Assembly: GCF_007830335.1 (NCBI RefSeq)
Contig: NZ_VLKU01000006.1
Span: forward strand, 215,113-279,112
DNA: 64,000 nucleotides
Direction of reading: 5' to 3'
Source of the DNA: Paracoccus sulfuroxidans
GTDB taxonomy: Bacteria > Pseudomonadota > Alphaproteobacteria > Rhodobacterales > Rhodobacteraceae
Positions 49,235 through 57,647 of this stretch are shown piece by piece. The notes beneath the pieces were generated by a model. It made no database searches. It had not been told where the DNA came from and was given only the letters and a program-made list of their open reading frames with translations. A program made the position numbers and the translations under genes. Every line of letters starts with the position of its first letter. Position 1 is the stretch's first letter.

Positions 49235-51430
49235 ATGACGGATCAGGCAACCGCGCAGCGGGAATGGAAGGTCACCGGGATGGACTGCGCCGCCTGCACC
49301 CGCAAGGTGGTGGGTGCGGTCGAGCGGATGCCCGGCGTCAGCCAGGTCAAGGTCGCGCTGATGGCCGAGCGCCTGACGCTGCATCTGGATACGGGCCAGA
49401 CCTCGGCCGAGGCGGTCGAGGAGGCGGTGCGGAAGCTGGGCTATGGCATCAGCGCGCAAGGAGGTGTGTCGGCGGTTCCGGACATTGGCCACAAGGACGC
49501 CTGCTGCGGCGGGCATCAGCACGATCACGACCATCAAGACACCCCCACGCCCGGCCAGCGCTGGTTTCAGACGGCCAAGGGGCGGTTGGTTATCCTGACC
49601 GGCGCGCTGCTGGCGCTTGCCTGGGCCTTTGAGCTGCTGACCTCGGCCAGCGTCGGCTACTGGGCCTTTTTCGCCGCCTGTCTGATCGGCGTCGCCCCCG
49701 TCGCCCGCCGCGCCTATGAGGCCGCGCGCCGGGGCCAGCCCTTCACCATCGAAAGCCTGATGACCATTGCCGCCATCGGCGCGCTGTTCATCGGTGCGGC
49801 GGAAGAGGCCGCGCTGGTCGTCTTCCTGTTTGCCGTGGGCGAGGTGCTGGAGGGCGTCGCGACCAACAAGGCGCGCGACGGCATTCGCGGGCTGGCGAAC
49901 CTCGTGCCCAAGACCGCACTGCTGGAAACGGGCGGCACGCTGACCGAGATCGACGCCGCGCGCCTTCAGGTCGGGCAGATCGTCCTTGTCCGCCCCGGCG
50001 ACCGCATCCCCGCGGATGGAGAGATTGTCGAGGGCATCAGCGGCATCGACGAAAGCCCGGTGACCGGCGAAAGCGTGCCACGCAGCAAGGGCCCGGGCGA
50101 GAGTGTCTTCGCAGGCTCGATCAACACCGAGGCCGCCCTGCGGATCACGGTCCAGAAAGAGGCTGCCGACAACACCATCGCGCGCATCATCCGACTGGTC
50201 GAAGAGGCCGAAGAGGCCCGCGCCCCGACCGAACGCTTCATCGACCGGTTCAGCCGCTGGTACATGCCGGTCATCGTCCTGATGTCGGCGTTGGTGGTGG
50301 TCGTGCCGCCCCTGTTCTTCGGCGGCGAATGGAACACCTGGATCTATCGCGGGCTGGCGCTGCTGCTGATCGGCTGCCCCTGCGCGCTGGTGATCTCGGT
50401 CCCGGCGGCGATTGCCTCGGCGCTTTCAGCGGGCGCGCGGCGCGGCCTGCTGATGAAGGGCGGCGCGGTGATCGAGGCGGCGGCGGGCGTCACCCATATC
50501 GCCTTCGACAAGACGGGCACGCTGACCCATGGCAAGCCGCGCGTGACGGATGTGGTGCCCGTGGCCGGGGTCATTGAGCAAGAGCTGCTGGCGGTCGCGG
50601 CCGGGGTGGAAACCGGTTCCAGCCATCCTTTGGCGCAGGCAATCCTGCAGATCGCCGAGGAGAAGGGCGTGACGCCTCTGCCTGCCCGCGATGCAAGGGC
50701 GCTGCCGGGCAAGGGCGCGCAGGCGCTGGTCGGCGACGCGCTGGCCTGGGTGCAGTCGCCGCGCCATGCCGAGGCCCAGCAGGGCATCAGCGCTGAGGCC
50801 ATCGCCACCGCCACCGCGCTGGAGCGTGAGGGCAAGACCGTTGTCGCCGTCTTCCGTCAGGGCCAGCCGCTTGGCCTTCTGGCCATGCGCGACCAGCCCC
50901 GCCCGGATGCGGCCGAGGCGATGCAGCAACTGGCCGATATGGGCATCCGCCGTGTCATGCTGACCGGAGACAACGCCCGCACCGCCGAGGCTGTTGCCAC
51001 CGGCCTTGGCATGGAGTTCCGCGCCGAGATGCTGCCCGAAGACAAGCTGCTGGCCATTCGCGACATGGCGGGTACGGGGCAGGTGATGATGATCGGCGAC
51101 GGCATCAACGACGCGCCCGCGCTGAAACAGGCGGGAATCGGGGTGGCGATGGGCTCGGGCACGGATGTCGCGCTCGAGACCGCCGATGCCGCGATCCTGC
51201 GCGACCGGGTGACGGATGTGCCCGCGCTGATCCGGCTGTCGCGGGCGACCATGGCCAATATCCGGCAGAACGTGACGCTGGCTTTGGGGCTGAAGGGGGT
51301 GTTTCTGGTGACCTCGGTTCTGGGGATCACCGGGCTCTGGATCGCCATTCTGGCCGATACCGGCGCGACCGTGCTGGTCACGCTGAACGCCCTGCGCCTG
51401 CTGGCCCATGATCCGACGGCAAAGGGGTAG
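49235..51430 (+). CDS. zntA: Zinc/cadmium/lead-exporting P1B-type ATPase
   Basis: 731 residues. The N-terminal metal-binding domain has GMDCAAC (Cys18, Cys21), followed by a Cys/His-rich stretch (DACCGGHQHDHDHQD). The membrane metal site is Cys381-Pro-Cys383 (IGCPCALV). The phosphorylation site is DKTGT at Asp425, the nucleotide-binding SSHPLAQ and the hinge GDGIND are present. DCAAC plus the CPC site fits zinc/cadmium/lead pumps instead of copper pumps. Start 49235 has AAGGAG upstream; earlier in-frame starts lie inside the promoter. It is controlled by the divergent MerR regulator. Confidence 0.93.
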   Translation: MTDQATAQREWKVTGMDCAACTRKVVGAVERMPGVSQVKVALMAERLTLHLDTGQTSAEAVEEAVRKLGYGISAQGGVSAVPDIGHKDACCGGHQHDHDHQDTPTPGQRWFQTAKGRLVILTGALLALAWAFELLTSASVGYWAFFAACLIGVAPVARRAYEAARRGQPFTIESLMTIAAIGALFIGAAEEAALVVFLFAVGEVLEGVATNKARDGIRGLANLVPKTALLETGGTLTEIDAARLQVGQIVLVRPGDRIPADGEIVEGISGIDESPVTGESVPRSKGPGESVFAGSINTEAALRITVQKEAADNTIARIIRLVEEAEEARAPTERFIDRFSRWYMPVIVLMSALVVVVPPLFFGGEWNTWIYRGLALLLIGCPCALVISVPAAIASALSAGARRGLLMKGGAVIEAAAGVTHIAFDKTGTLTHGKPRVTDVVPVAGVIEQELLAVAAGVETGSSHPLAQAILQIAEEKGVTPLPARDARALPGKGAQALVGDALAWVQSPRHAEAQQGISAEAIATATALEREGKTVVAVFRQGQPLGLLAMRDQPRPDAAEAMQQLADMGIRRVMLTGDNARTAEAVATGLGMEFRAEMLPEDKLLAIRDMAGTGQVMMIGDGINDAPALKQAGIGVAMGSGTDVALETADAAILRDRVTDVPALIRLSRATMANIRQNVTLALGLKGVFLVTSVLGITGLWIAILADTGATVLVTLNALRLLAHDPTAKG

Positions 51431-51435
51431 GCTGG

Positions 51436-51455
51436 GCCGGGGCCTCCGCCCCGGC
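51436..51455. terminator. Hairpin between convergent genes
   Basis: GCCGGGG-N6-CCCCGGC is a perfect 7-bp stem directly after the ATPase stop and before the convergent cupin gene. No T-run. Confidence 0.35.
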
Positions 51456-51462
51456 TGCCCGA

Positions 51463-51810
51463 TCACAGCTCGCGGATGACGTAATCCTTCAGCGTGGTTT
51501 CAACGCATTCCCAGGTGCCCGTGAAGCCATCGCGCATGACGAAACTGTCGCCCGCGCGCACGGTTTGCGGCGCGCCGCCCTCGGGCGTGATGATTGACAC
51601 GCCCGAGATGATGCGCACGAATTCCCAGCATTCATTGGTGAAATGCCATTTTCCCGGTGTGGTCTGCCAGCGACCGGCGGAAATTCCGCCCTCGGCCACA
51701 TCGGCTTCCCAGCTGGTGAACTGGGGATTGCCCGAGATGACATTCGCCGCCTCGGGGTGCGAGACTTCGGGCGCGATTCCCTCGGTCGACATATGCACGA
51801 ATTGTTCCAT
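51463..51810 (-). CDS. Cupin-domain protein (DUF861 type)
   Basis: 115 residues with a single cupin barrel. ISAGRWQTTPGKWHFTNECWEFVRIISGVSIITPEGGAPQTVRAGDSFVMRDGFTGTWEC is typical of DUF861, where the pattern GKW-x-E-x-F replaces the usual His cluster. ATG 51810 gives the family length; the longer frame upstream lacks cupin features. Its role is unknown; neighbours give no clear hint. Confidence 0.82.
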   Translation of the reverse strand: MEQFVHMSTEGIAPEVSHPEAANVISGNPQFTSWEADVAEGGISAGRWQTTPGKWHFTNECWEFVRIISGVSIITPEGGAPQTVRAGDSFVMRDGFTGTWECVETTLKDYVIREL

Positions 51811-51946
51811 GATTCTGGCCCTCTGATCTTTGCGGGGCAGAGCTAGCCCGATCCGGGCGCGCCGGTCCAGCGGGTCAAAGCAGGGCGAGTCCTGCCCTTC
51901 CGATCCCCGTTCCGGCTGCGTTAGCGTTAACATTCACGAAACCTTT

Positions 51947-51960
51947 ATAAACCGCTTTAC
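51947..51960. promoter_or_regulatory. LacI-type operator, distal copy
   Basis: ATAAACCGCTTTAC matches the pattern TAAA-NCGN-TTTA of the site at 51979-51992 in 11 of 14 positions. It lies 44 bases upstream of the LacI gene start. Confidence 0.6.
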
Positions 51961-51978
51961 AAACAGATTTTCTCGTTC

Positions 51979-51992
51979 GTAAATCGGTTTAC
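51979..51992. promoter_or_regulatory. LacI-type operator, proximal copy
   Basis: GTAAATCGGTTTAC is a near-perfect palindrome (GTAAA...TTTAC around a CG core) directly before the LacI gene, 32 bp centre to centre from the copy at 51947. It would allow autoregulation of the regulator and the operon it leads. Confidence 0.75.
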
Positions 51993-52003
51993 TAAACGGA
52001 GGG

Positions 52004-53056
52004 ATGGCTGCGGTGGCGAACCTGAAGCAAGTGGCAGAACGTGCTGGCGTGTCCTCGGCGACCGTCTCGCGCTATCTGAATGGCTCGCTTAGCCTGCCGG
52101 AGGCGACCAGCGCCTCGATCGACGCCGCGATTGCCGCGCTGAACTATCGGCCCAATCCCTTTGCCCGCTCGCTCAGCCGGGGTCGGACCGATCTGATCCG
52201 CATGGTCGTGCCCGACATCAAGGCGCCGTTCTTTTCCGCGCTGGTCGCGGCGGTCGAAAACGCCGCCTATGCGCGCGAGCAAGAGCTGGCGATCTCGGTC
52301 ACGCTGAACCGCCCGGGCCGGGAAACGCGCTATCTGGACAGCGTGTCGGACCGTCACGTCGACGGGCTGATCTTTGTCACCAACCACCCGCAGGTCGCGC
52401 CGCTGAAGTCCCGCATTGATGCCGCGCGCCGGGTCGTGCTGCTGGACGAGGATGTGCCGGGCGCGGTCGCGCCACGCCTTTTCTGCGACAATGAGGGTGG
52501 CGGCTATCTGGCGGGCCGCTATCTGGCCGAGCGCGGCCATCGCTGCGTTGCCGTCATCGGCACCGGGGATGAGATGCATTCGGGGGCCGCGCGCTATGGC
52601 GGCTTCATGCGCGCCTTTGACGAGCTGTATGGCACCGACGCGCAGGTGCTGCGCAAGGCCGGCGCCTATACGATCGAGGACGGGCGCCGCCTGTGCGCCG
52701 AGGTTCTGGACGCGGGCCCCGGCGTCACCGCGATCTTTGCCATGTCGGACGAACTGGTCATGGGCACGCTGGACGAACTGGCCGCGCGCGGCCTGCGCGT
52801 CCCGCAGGACATGTCGATCATCGGCTTCGACGACATTCTGCCGCTGGATTACTTCGCCACGCCCATCACCGCGATCCGCCAGCCGGTCGAGGAACTGGGG
52901 CGCATGGCGGTCGAGATTTTGCTGGATACCGATTGGGACGACCCCGCCGCGCGCAGCCGCGTCGAGATCCTGCCGGTCAGGTTGGTCGAACGGAGTTCCG
53001 TTGCCTCCGTAGCGCCGCCATCGAAAGCAACGGATCAACAGGAGAAAGTCAGATGA
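52004..53056 (+). CDS. LacI-family transcriptional regulator
   Basis: 350 residues. The helix-turn-helix is NLKQVAERAGVSSATVSRYLNGSLSLPEATSASIDAAI, followed by the sugar-binding effector domain (LIRMVVPDIKAPFFSALVAAVEN; SIIGFDDILPLDYFATPITAI). It leads the sugar-uptake operon and overlaps the binding-protein gene by 4 bases (53053-53056), so regulator and transporter share a transcript and the system is autoregulated through the two upstream operators. Confidence 0.92.
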   Translation: MAAVANLKQVAERAGVSSATVSRYLNGSLSLPEATSASIDAAIAALNYRPNPFARSLSRGRTDLIRMVVPDIKAPFFSALVAAVENAAYAREQELAISVTLNRPGRETRYLDSVSDRHVDGLIFVTNHPQVAPLKSRIDAARRVVLLDEDVPGAVAPRLFCDNEGGGYLAGRYLAERGHRCVAVIGTGDEMHSGAARYGGFMRAFDELYGTDAQVLRKAGAYTIEDGRRLCAEVLDAGPGVTAIFAMSDELVMGTLDELAARGLRVPQDMSIIGFDDILPLDYFATPITAIRQPVEELGRMAVEILLDTDWDDPAARSRVEILPVRLVERSSVASVAPPSKATDQQEKVR

Positions 53057-53985
53057 AATTTGCAATGTCCCGGCGGGTGATGCTGGCGATGACCAGCGCG
53101 GCAGCCGTGTTCGCGGCCACCGGCGCAATGGCGCAGGACAAGACCTATGCGCTGATCCAGATCAACCAGCAGGCGCTGTTCTTCAACCAGATCAACGAGG
53201 GCGCGCAGGCTGCTGCCGATGCGGCTGGCGTGAAACTGGCGATCTTCAACGCCAACAACGATCCGCAGGCGCAGAACTCGGCCATCGAGACCTTCATCCA
53301 GCAGAAGGTGGACGGCATCGCCGTCGTCGCCATCGACGTGAACGGCATCATGCCCGCCGTCCAGCAGGCCGCTGATGCAGGCATCCCGGTCGTCGCCATC
53401 GACGCGATCCTGCCCGAAGGTCCGCAGAAGGCGCAGATCGGCGTCGACAACACGAAAACCAGCGAAGATTTCGCGAAATTCGTGCTGGAGCAGCACAAGG
53501 ATCAGGACGTGAAGCTGGGCGAGGTCGTCGCGCTGAACTCGTTCATCCAGAACATCCGCAAGGACGCGTTCAACGCCGCGCTGAAGGACTCGAAGGTCGC
53601 CGTCATCGGCGAAGTCGACGGCCAGAACGTGCAGGACGTGGCACTGGGTGCGGCGGAAAACCTGCTGACCGCCAACCCCGATCTGGGCGCGATCTATGCC
53701 ACGGGTGAGCCTGCCATGGTCGCCGCCGTTGCTGCCGCCGAAAGCCAGGGCCGTCAGGACAGCGTCAAGGTCTATGGCTGGGACCTGACCACCAACGTCA
53801 TCGACGGCATCGACGCGGGCTTCGTGGGCGGTGTGGTCCAGCAGGACCCCGCCGGCATGGGCAAGGCCGCCATCGAGGCGCTGGCCAAGATCTCGGCCGG
53901 TGAAGCAGTCGAGCCGGTGATCTCGGTCCCCGCGACCATCGTGACCAAAGAAAACGTGGACCAGTTCCGCGACATGTTCAAATGA
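53053..53985 (+). CDS. Sugar ABC transporter substrate-binding protein, RbsB type
   Basis: 310 residues. Signal peptide MKFAMSRRVMLAMTSAAAVFAATGAMA, then the type I periplasmic binding fold (YALIQINQQALFFNQINEGAQAAADAAGVKLAIFNANNDPQAQNSAIETFI; VDGIAVVAIDVNG; VVQQDPAGMGKAAIEALAKI), typical of ribose/allose/AI-2-type binders. The QQD near the end fits the ligand-closing strand. It is the second gene of the operon. Confidence 0.92.
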   Translation: MKFAMSRRVMLAMTSAAAVFAATGAMAQDKTYALIQINQQALFFNQINEGAQAAADAAGVKLAIFNANNDPQAQNSAIETFIQQKVDGIAVVAIDVNGIMPAVQQAADAGIPVVAIDAILPEGPQKAQIGVDNTKTSEDFAKFVLEQHKDQDVKLGEVVALNSFIQNIRKDAFNAALKDSKVAVIGEVDGQNVQDVALGAAENLLTANPDLGAIYATGEPAMVAAVAAAESQGRQDSVKVYGWDLTTNVIDGIDAGFVGGVVQQDPAGMGKAAIEALAKISAGEAVEPVISVPATIVTKENVDQFRDMFK

Positions 53986-54752
53986 GCGAGACGGCCCAAA
54001 GGGGGGGAGCAATCCCCCCCAACTCCGCCACGCCTCTCGTATCGCTGCGCGACATCCGGCTGACGTTCGGATCGCATCAGGCGCTGCGGGGGGTGGATCT
54101 TGATGTCATGCCCGGCGAATGTCTGGCCCTTCTGGGCGACAACGCGGCGGGCAAATCGACTCTGTCGAAGGTGATCTCGGGCACCTATATCCCCGACAGC
54201 GGCACCATCACCGTGCAGGGCGAAGAGGTCCGTTTCACCGGCCCGAACGATGCCCGCTCGCGCAATATCGAGATGGTGTTCCAGGACCTCGCGCTTTGTG
54301 ATCACATCGACGTGGTCGGCAACCTGTTCCTGGGCCGAGAGCTGAACAAGGGCCCGTTCCTTGACCAGAAGGCGATGCTGGCGCGCGCGCAGGAGATGCT
54401 CGAGGCGCTGGAGATCCGCATTCCCCGCCTGACCGCGCGGGTCGAAAAACTGTCCGGCGGCCAGCGTCAGGCCATCGCGATTGCGCGTGCGGCCTCGTTC
54501 CAGCCGAAGGTGCTGATCATGGACGAGCCGACATCGGCGCTGGCCGTGGCCGAGGTCGAGGCGGTGCTGTCGCTGATCAACCGCGTCAAGGCCAAGGGCG
54601 TGGGCGTCGTGCTGATCACGCACCGTTTGCAGGACGTGTTCCGCGTCTGCGACCGCGCCGCCATCATGTACGAGGGCACCAAGGTCGCCGAACGCATGAT
54701 CGCCGACACCAATCTGGAAGAGATCGTCAATCTGATCACCGGGGGGCACTGA
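53982..54752 (+). CDS. Sugar ABC transporter ATP-binding protein, single domain
   Basis: 256 residues. Walker A GDNAAGKS, signature LSGGQRQAIAIARA, Walker B VLIMDEPTSAL, switch His in VLITHRLQDVFRVCD. It has one ATPase domain where RbsA has two, as in FrcA-type fructose importers. Seven G and seven C residues in its first 13 codons form a hairpin (54001-54020) that may lower its translation relative to the binding protein. Start overlaps the upstream stop by 4 bases. Confidence 0.92.
   Translation: MSETAQRGGAIPPNSATPLVSLRDIRLTFGSHQALRGVDLDVMPGECLALLGDNAAGKSTLSKVISGTYIPDSGTITVQGEEVRFTGPNDARSRNIEMVFQDLALCDHIDVVGNLFLGRELNKGPFLDQKAMLARAQEMLEALEIRIPRLTARVEKLSGGQRQAIAIARAASFQPKVLIMDEPTSALAVAEVEAVLSLINRVKAKGVGVVLITHRLQDVFRVCDRAAIMYEGTKVAERMIADTNLEEIVNLITGGH
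54001..54020 (+). promoter_or_regulatory. G7/C7 hairpin inside the ATPase gene start
   Basis: GGGGGGG-AGCAAT-CCCCCCC forms a perfect 7-bp stem starting 19 bases after the ATG (53982). It is inside the coding sequence (codons 7-13, residues around RGGAIPPN). It could slow the ribosome or reduce expression of the ATPase, and the G-run is a possible slippage site. Confidence 0.65.
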
Positions 54753-55750
54753 TGGCCAACTATACCGAACGCGCCAAGCAGAGCCACGCCGTCGAATGGC
54801 TGAACGACAATGCACAGGTGCTGTCGATCGCCTTGTTCTTCATCGCCTGCATGGGCTTTTTCTGGGCGCTGACCGATACGTTCATGACGACGGGCAACCT
54901 GCTGAACGTCGTGCGTCAGGGCGCGCCCGTGCTGATCGTCGCGGTCGCCATGACCTTCGTCATCATGACGGCGGGGATCGATCTGGCCGTGGGCTCGATC
55001 GTTGCGCTGATCAACGCGCTGGCCGCGATCCTGATGGCGAACGGCTTTGACTGGGTCACGACCTCGGTCATGATGCTGGCCGCAGGCGCCGTCGTGGGCC
55101 TTGCGCAGGGCTGGTTCATCTCATTTCAGGGGATTGCCGCCTTCATCGTGACGCTGGCGGGCATGTCGATCCTGCGCGGCATCGCGCTTTACATCACCGA
55201 GGGCTATTCGATCCCGATCAAGGATCAGGCGGGCTTTTTCTGGCTGGGCCGGGGCACGCTGGCGGGCATTCCGGTTCCCGCAATTCTGGCCGTGCTGGTC
55301 GCCATCATCGGTTTCATCATCATGCGCAACACGCGCTATGGCCGTCAGGTTGTGGCCGTCGGCTCGAACCTCGAGGCCGCGCGCCGTGTGGGCATGCCCG
55401 CGCGCTGGATCGTCTGCTCGGTCTATATGATGTCGGGGATCGCCTGCGCCATCGCGGGCCTGCTGATCGCCGCGCGTCTGGGCTCGGGCTCGTCGAACGC
55501 CGCCGTCGGGTTCGAGATGCAGGTGATCGCCGCCGTGGTTTTGGGGGGCACCTCGCTGATGGGCGGGCGTGGCTCGATCCTGGGGACGGCGCTTGGCGCG
55601 CTGACCATCCTGATCATCGGCAACGGGCTGATCCTGATGCATGTCTCGCCGTTCCTGACGCAGATCGTCACCGGGGTCATCATCCTGCTGGCGGTGTGGA
55701 TGAACACGCGCCTGTTCGGTGCTGGCTTCAAACTGGGCAAGAAGGGCTGA
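54752..55750 (+). CDS. Sugar ABC transporter permease, RbsC type
   Basis: 332 residues with about ten helices. Family marks are NLLNVVRQGAPVLIVAVAMTFVIMTAGIDLAVGSIVALINALAAIL, GIAAFIVTLAGMSILRGIALYITEG, GRQVVAVGSNLEAARRVGMPARW and AAVVLGGTSLMGGRGSILGTALGAL. It overlaps the ATPase gene by one base (TGATG). Confidence 0.93.
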   Translation: MANYTERAKQSHAVEWLNDNAQVLSIALFFIACMGFFWALTDTFMTTGNLLNVVRQGAPVLIVAVAMTFVIMTAGIDLAVGSIVALINALAAILMANGFDWVTTSVMMLAAGAVVGLAQGWFISFQGIAAFIVTLAGMSILRGIALYITEGYSIPIKDQAGFFWLGRGTLAGIPVPAILAVLVAIIGFIIMRNTRYGRQVVAVGSNLEAARRVGMPARWIVCSVYMMSGIACAIAGLLIAARLGSGSSNAAVGFEMQVIAAVVLGGTSLMGGRGSILGTALGALTILIIGNGLILMHVSPFLTQIVTGVIILLAVWMNTRLFGAGFKLGKKG

Positions 55751-55753
55751 TCC

Positions 55754-56833
55754 ATGTCGGAGCTTTCTGAAGCGCATGTGAACTCCGGGCTGGTGATGAC
55801 GGTGAACGGTCCCGTTCCGTCATCGCAGCTGGGCGTCACCCTGATGCATGAGCATCTGAACAACGACTGTTCCTGCTGGTGGAACCCGCCTGCCGATCCG
55901 GCGCGCGAATATCTGGTCGATCACGCGATCACACCCGATATCTATTCCGAGCTGTTGCAGGACCCTTTCGTCAACCGCGCCAATCTGGGCGTGGATGAGC
56001 CCGAGGTGGTGGCGAAGGAACTGGGCTATTTCACCCGTCAGGGTGGTCGCACGGTGGTCGATCCGACCTGCCGCGGCATCGGCCGCAACCCCGAGATCCT
56101 GCGCCTGATCGCGCGCGATGCCGATGTGAACATCGTCATGGGCGCGGGCTATTATCTGGGGACCTCGCTGCCCGATTACTTCCACGGGCTGAGCGTCGAG
56201 GACATCGCGAACCAGATCGTCGAGGAAGCGACCGTCGGCACCGATGGCACGGATGCCAAGATCGGCCTGATCGGAGAGATCGGCGTCGGTTCGGAATTCA
56301 CGCCCGAGGAAGAGAAATCCCTGCGCGGCGCGGCGCAGGCGCAGGCCCGCACCGGGCTGCCGCTGATGGTGCACCTGCCTGCGTGGTTCCGGCTGGCCCA
56401 TAAGGTGCTGGACATCTGCGAGGCCGAGGGTGCTGACCTGAGGCACACGGTCCTGTGCCACATGAACCCCTCATGGGCGGACCGCACCTATCAGCATGAA
56501 CTGGCCGCGCGCGGCGCGTTCATCGAATATGACATGATCGGCAACCTTTTCTATTACGCCGATCAGGACGTCGACTGCCCTGCGGATGCCGATTGCGCCC
56601 GCGCCATTCAGGGCCTGATCGAAGCGGGTTACAGCCGTCAGATCCTGCTGAGCCACGATGTCTTTCTGAAGTGCATGCTGCGCCATTATGGCGGCAACGG
56701 CTATGGCTTCGTCAACGCCCACTTCCTGCCGCGCCTGAAGCGGCTGGGTCTCGACCCTGCGCTGGTCGACAGCCTCATGGTGGTGAACCCGCGCCGCGTC
56801 TTTGACGCGCGCTTCGCCGCCCAAGAAAACTGA
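55754..56833 (+). CDS. Phosphotriesterase-family hydrolase (PTE homology protein)
   Basis: 359 residues with the amidohydrolase barrel of the PTE/Php group. Metal ligands are His32 and His34 (LMHEHLNND), a carboxylate in IGLIGEIGVG, which is Glu and not the carboxylated Lys of true phosphotriesterases, His in PLMVHLPAW and VLCHMN, and Asp in LLSHDVFLK. Members are lactonases or hydrolases of sugar derivatives and of N-acyl compounds. It starts 3 bp after the permease stop, so it should act on the imported compound. Confidence 0.9.
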   Translation: MSELSEAHVNSGLVMTVNGPVPSSQLGVTLMHEHLNNDCSCWWNPPADPAREYLVDHAITPDIYSELLQDPFVNRANLGVDEPEVVAKELGYFTRQGGRTVVDPTCRGIGRNPEILRLIARDADVNIVMGAGYYLGTSLPDYFHGLSVEDIANQIVEEATVGTDGTDAKIGLIGEIGVGSEFTPEEEKSLRGAAQAQARTGLPLMVHLPAWFRLAHKVLDICEAEGADLRHTVLCHMNPSWADRTYQHELAARGAFIEYDMIGNLFYYADQDVDCPADADCARAIQGLIEAGYSRQILLSHDVFLKCMLRHYGGNGYGFVNAHFLPRLKRLGLDPALVDSLMVVNPRRVFDARFAAQEN

Positions 56834-56844
56834 AAGGAAATACC

Positions 56845-57609
56845 ATGACTAAAAAGGTTCTGCTCGTCGGCGAAAGCTGGGTGTCCTCCTCGACCCATTT
56901 CAAGGGCTTCGACCAGTTCGGTTCCGTGACCTTCCACACCGGCTGCCAGCCGCTGATCGATGCGATGAAGGGCACCGATTACGAAGTGACCCATATGCCC
57001 GCGCATGAGGCGCAGGACGGGTTCCCCTTCGATCTGGAAGGCATCCGGAAATATGACATCATCATCATCTCGGACATCGGCTCGTCCAGCTTCCTGCTGC
57101 CGACCCGCGTCTGGATCCACAGCCAGACCGCGCCGAACCGGCTGCGCCTCTTGAAGCAATGGGTCGAAGAGGGCGGCAAGCTGGTCATGGCGGGCGGCTA
57201 TTTCTCGTTCCAGGGCATCGACGGCAAGGCGCGCTGGCGCAACACCCCGGTCGAGGACGTGCTGCCGGTCAAGTGCCACCCCTGGGATGACCGCATCGAG
57301 ATCCCCGAGGGCGCGACCGCCGATCTGGTCCAGCCGTCGCACCCGATCCTGAAGGACATGCCCGCCGAATGGCCGCCGGTCCTGGGCGTCAACGAGGTCA
57401 TGCTGAAAGACGGGGCCGAGCTGATCGCCCGCCTGCCCGAGGATCAGGGCGGCCATCCGCTGCTGGTGACGGGCAAATTCGGCAAGGGCCGTTCGGTCGT
57501 CTGGACCTCGGACATGTCGCCGCATTGGCTGTCGCCCGCGTTTTGCGCCTGGGAAGGCTATCGCCAGCTGTGGCTGAACATGTTCGCCTGGCTGGAAGCC
57601 AACGATTGA
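56845..57609 (+). CDS. Glutamine amidotransferase-like protein (ThuA/DUF1355 type)
   Basis: 254 residues with a flavodoxin/GATase-like fold. Characteristic parts are LLVGESWVSSSTHFKGFDQF, the strand DIIIISDIGSSSFLL, LKQWVEEGGKLVMAGGYFSFQGIDGKARW, GKGRSVVWTSDMSPHWLS. No clear Cys-His-Glu triad is visible, so it may lack amidotransferase activity, as in DUF1355 proteins. It lies 11 bp after the PTE-type gene and probably modifies the same compound. Confidence 0.82.
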   Translation: MTKKVLLVGESWVSSSTHFKGFDQFGSVTFHTGCQPLIDAMKGTDYEVTHMPAHEAQDGFPFDLEGIRKYDIIIISDIGSSSFLLPTRVWIHSQTAPNRLRLLKQWVEEGGKLVMAGGYFSFQGIDGKARWRNTPVEDVLPVKCHPWDDRIEIPEGATADLVQPSHPILKDMPAEWPPVLGVNEVMLKDGAELIARLPEDQGGHPLLVTGKFGKGRSVVWTSDMSPHWLSPAFCAWEGYRQLWLNMFAWLEAND

Positions 57610-57612
57610 TGA

Positions 57613-57647
57613 CAGCGGGGTGCGCCACTGGCGCACCTATGCCGCTG
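57613..57647. terminator. Hairpin between convergent GATase-like and kinase genes
   Basis: GGTGCGCC-ACT-GGCGCACC (57619-57637) is a perfect 8-bp stem, extended outward by CAGCGG/CCGCTG with a short bulge. It begins 9 bases after the GATase-like stop and reaches the last codons of the convergent kinase gene. Confidence 0.5.
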
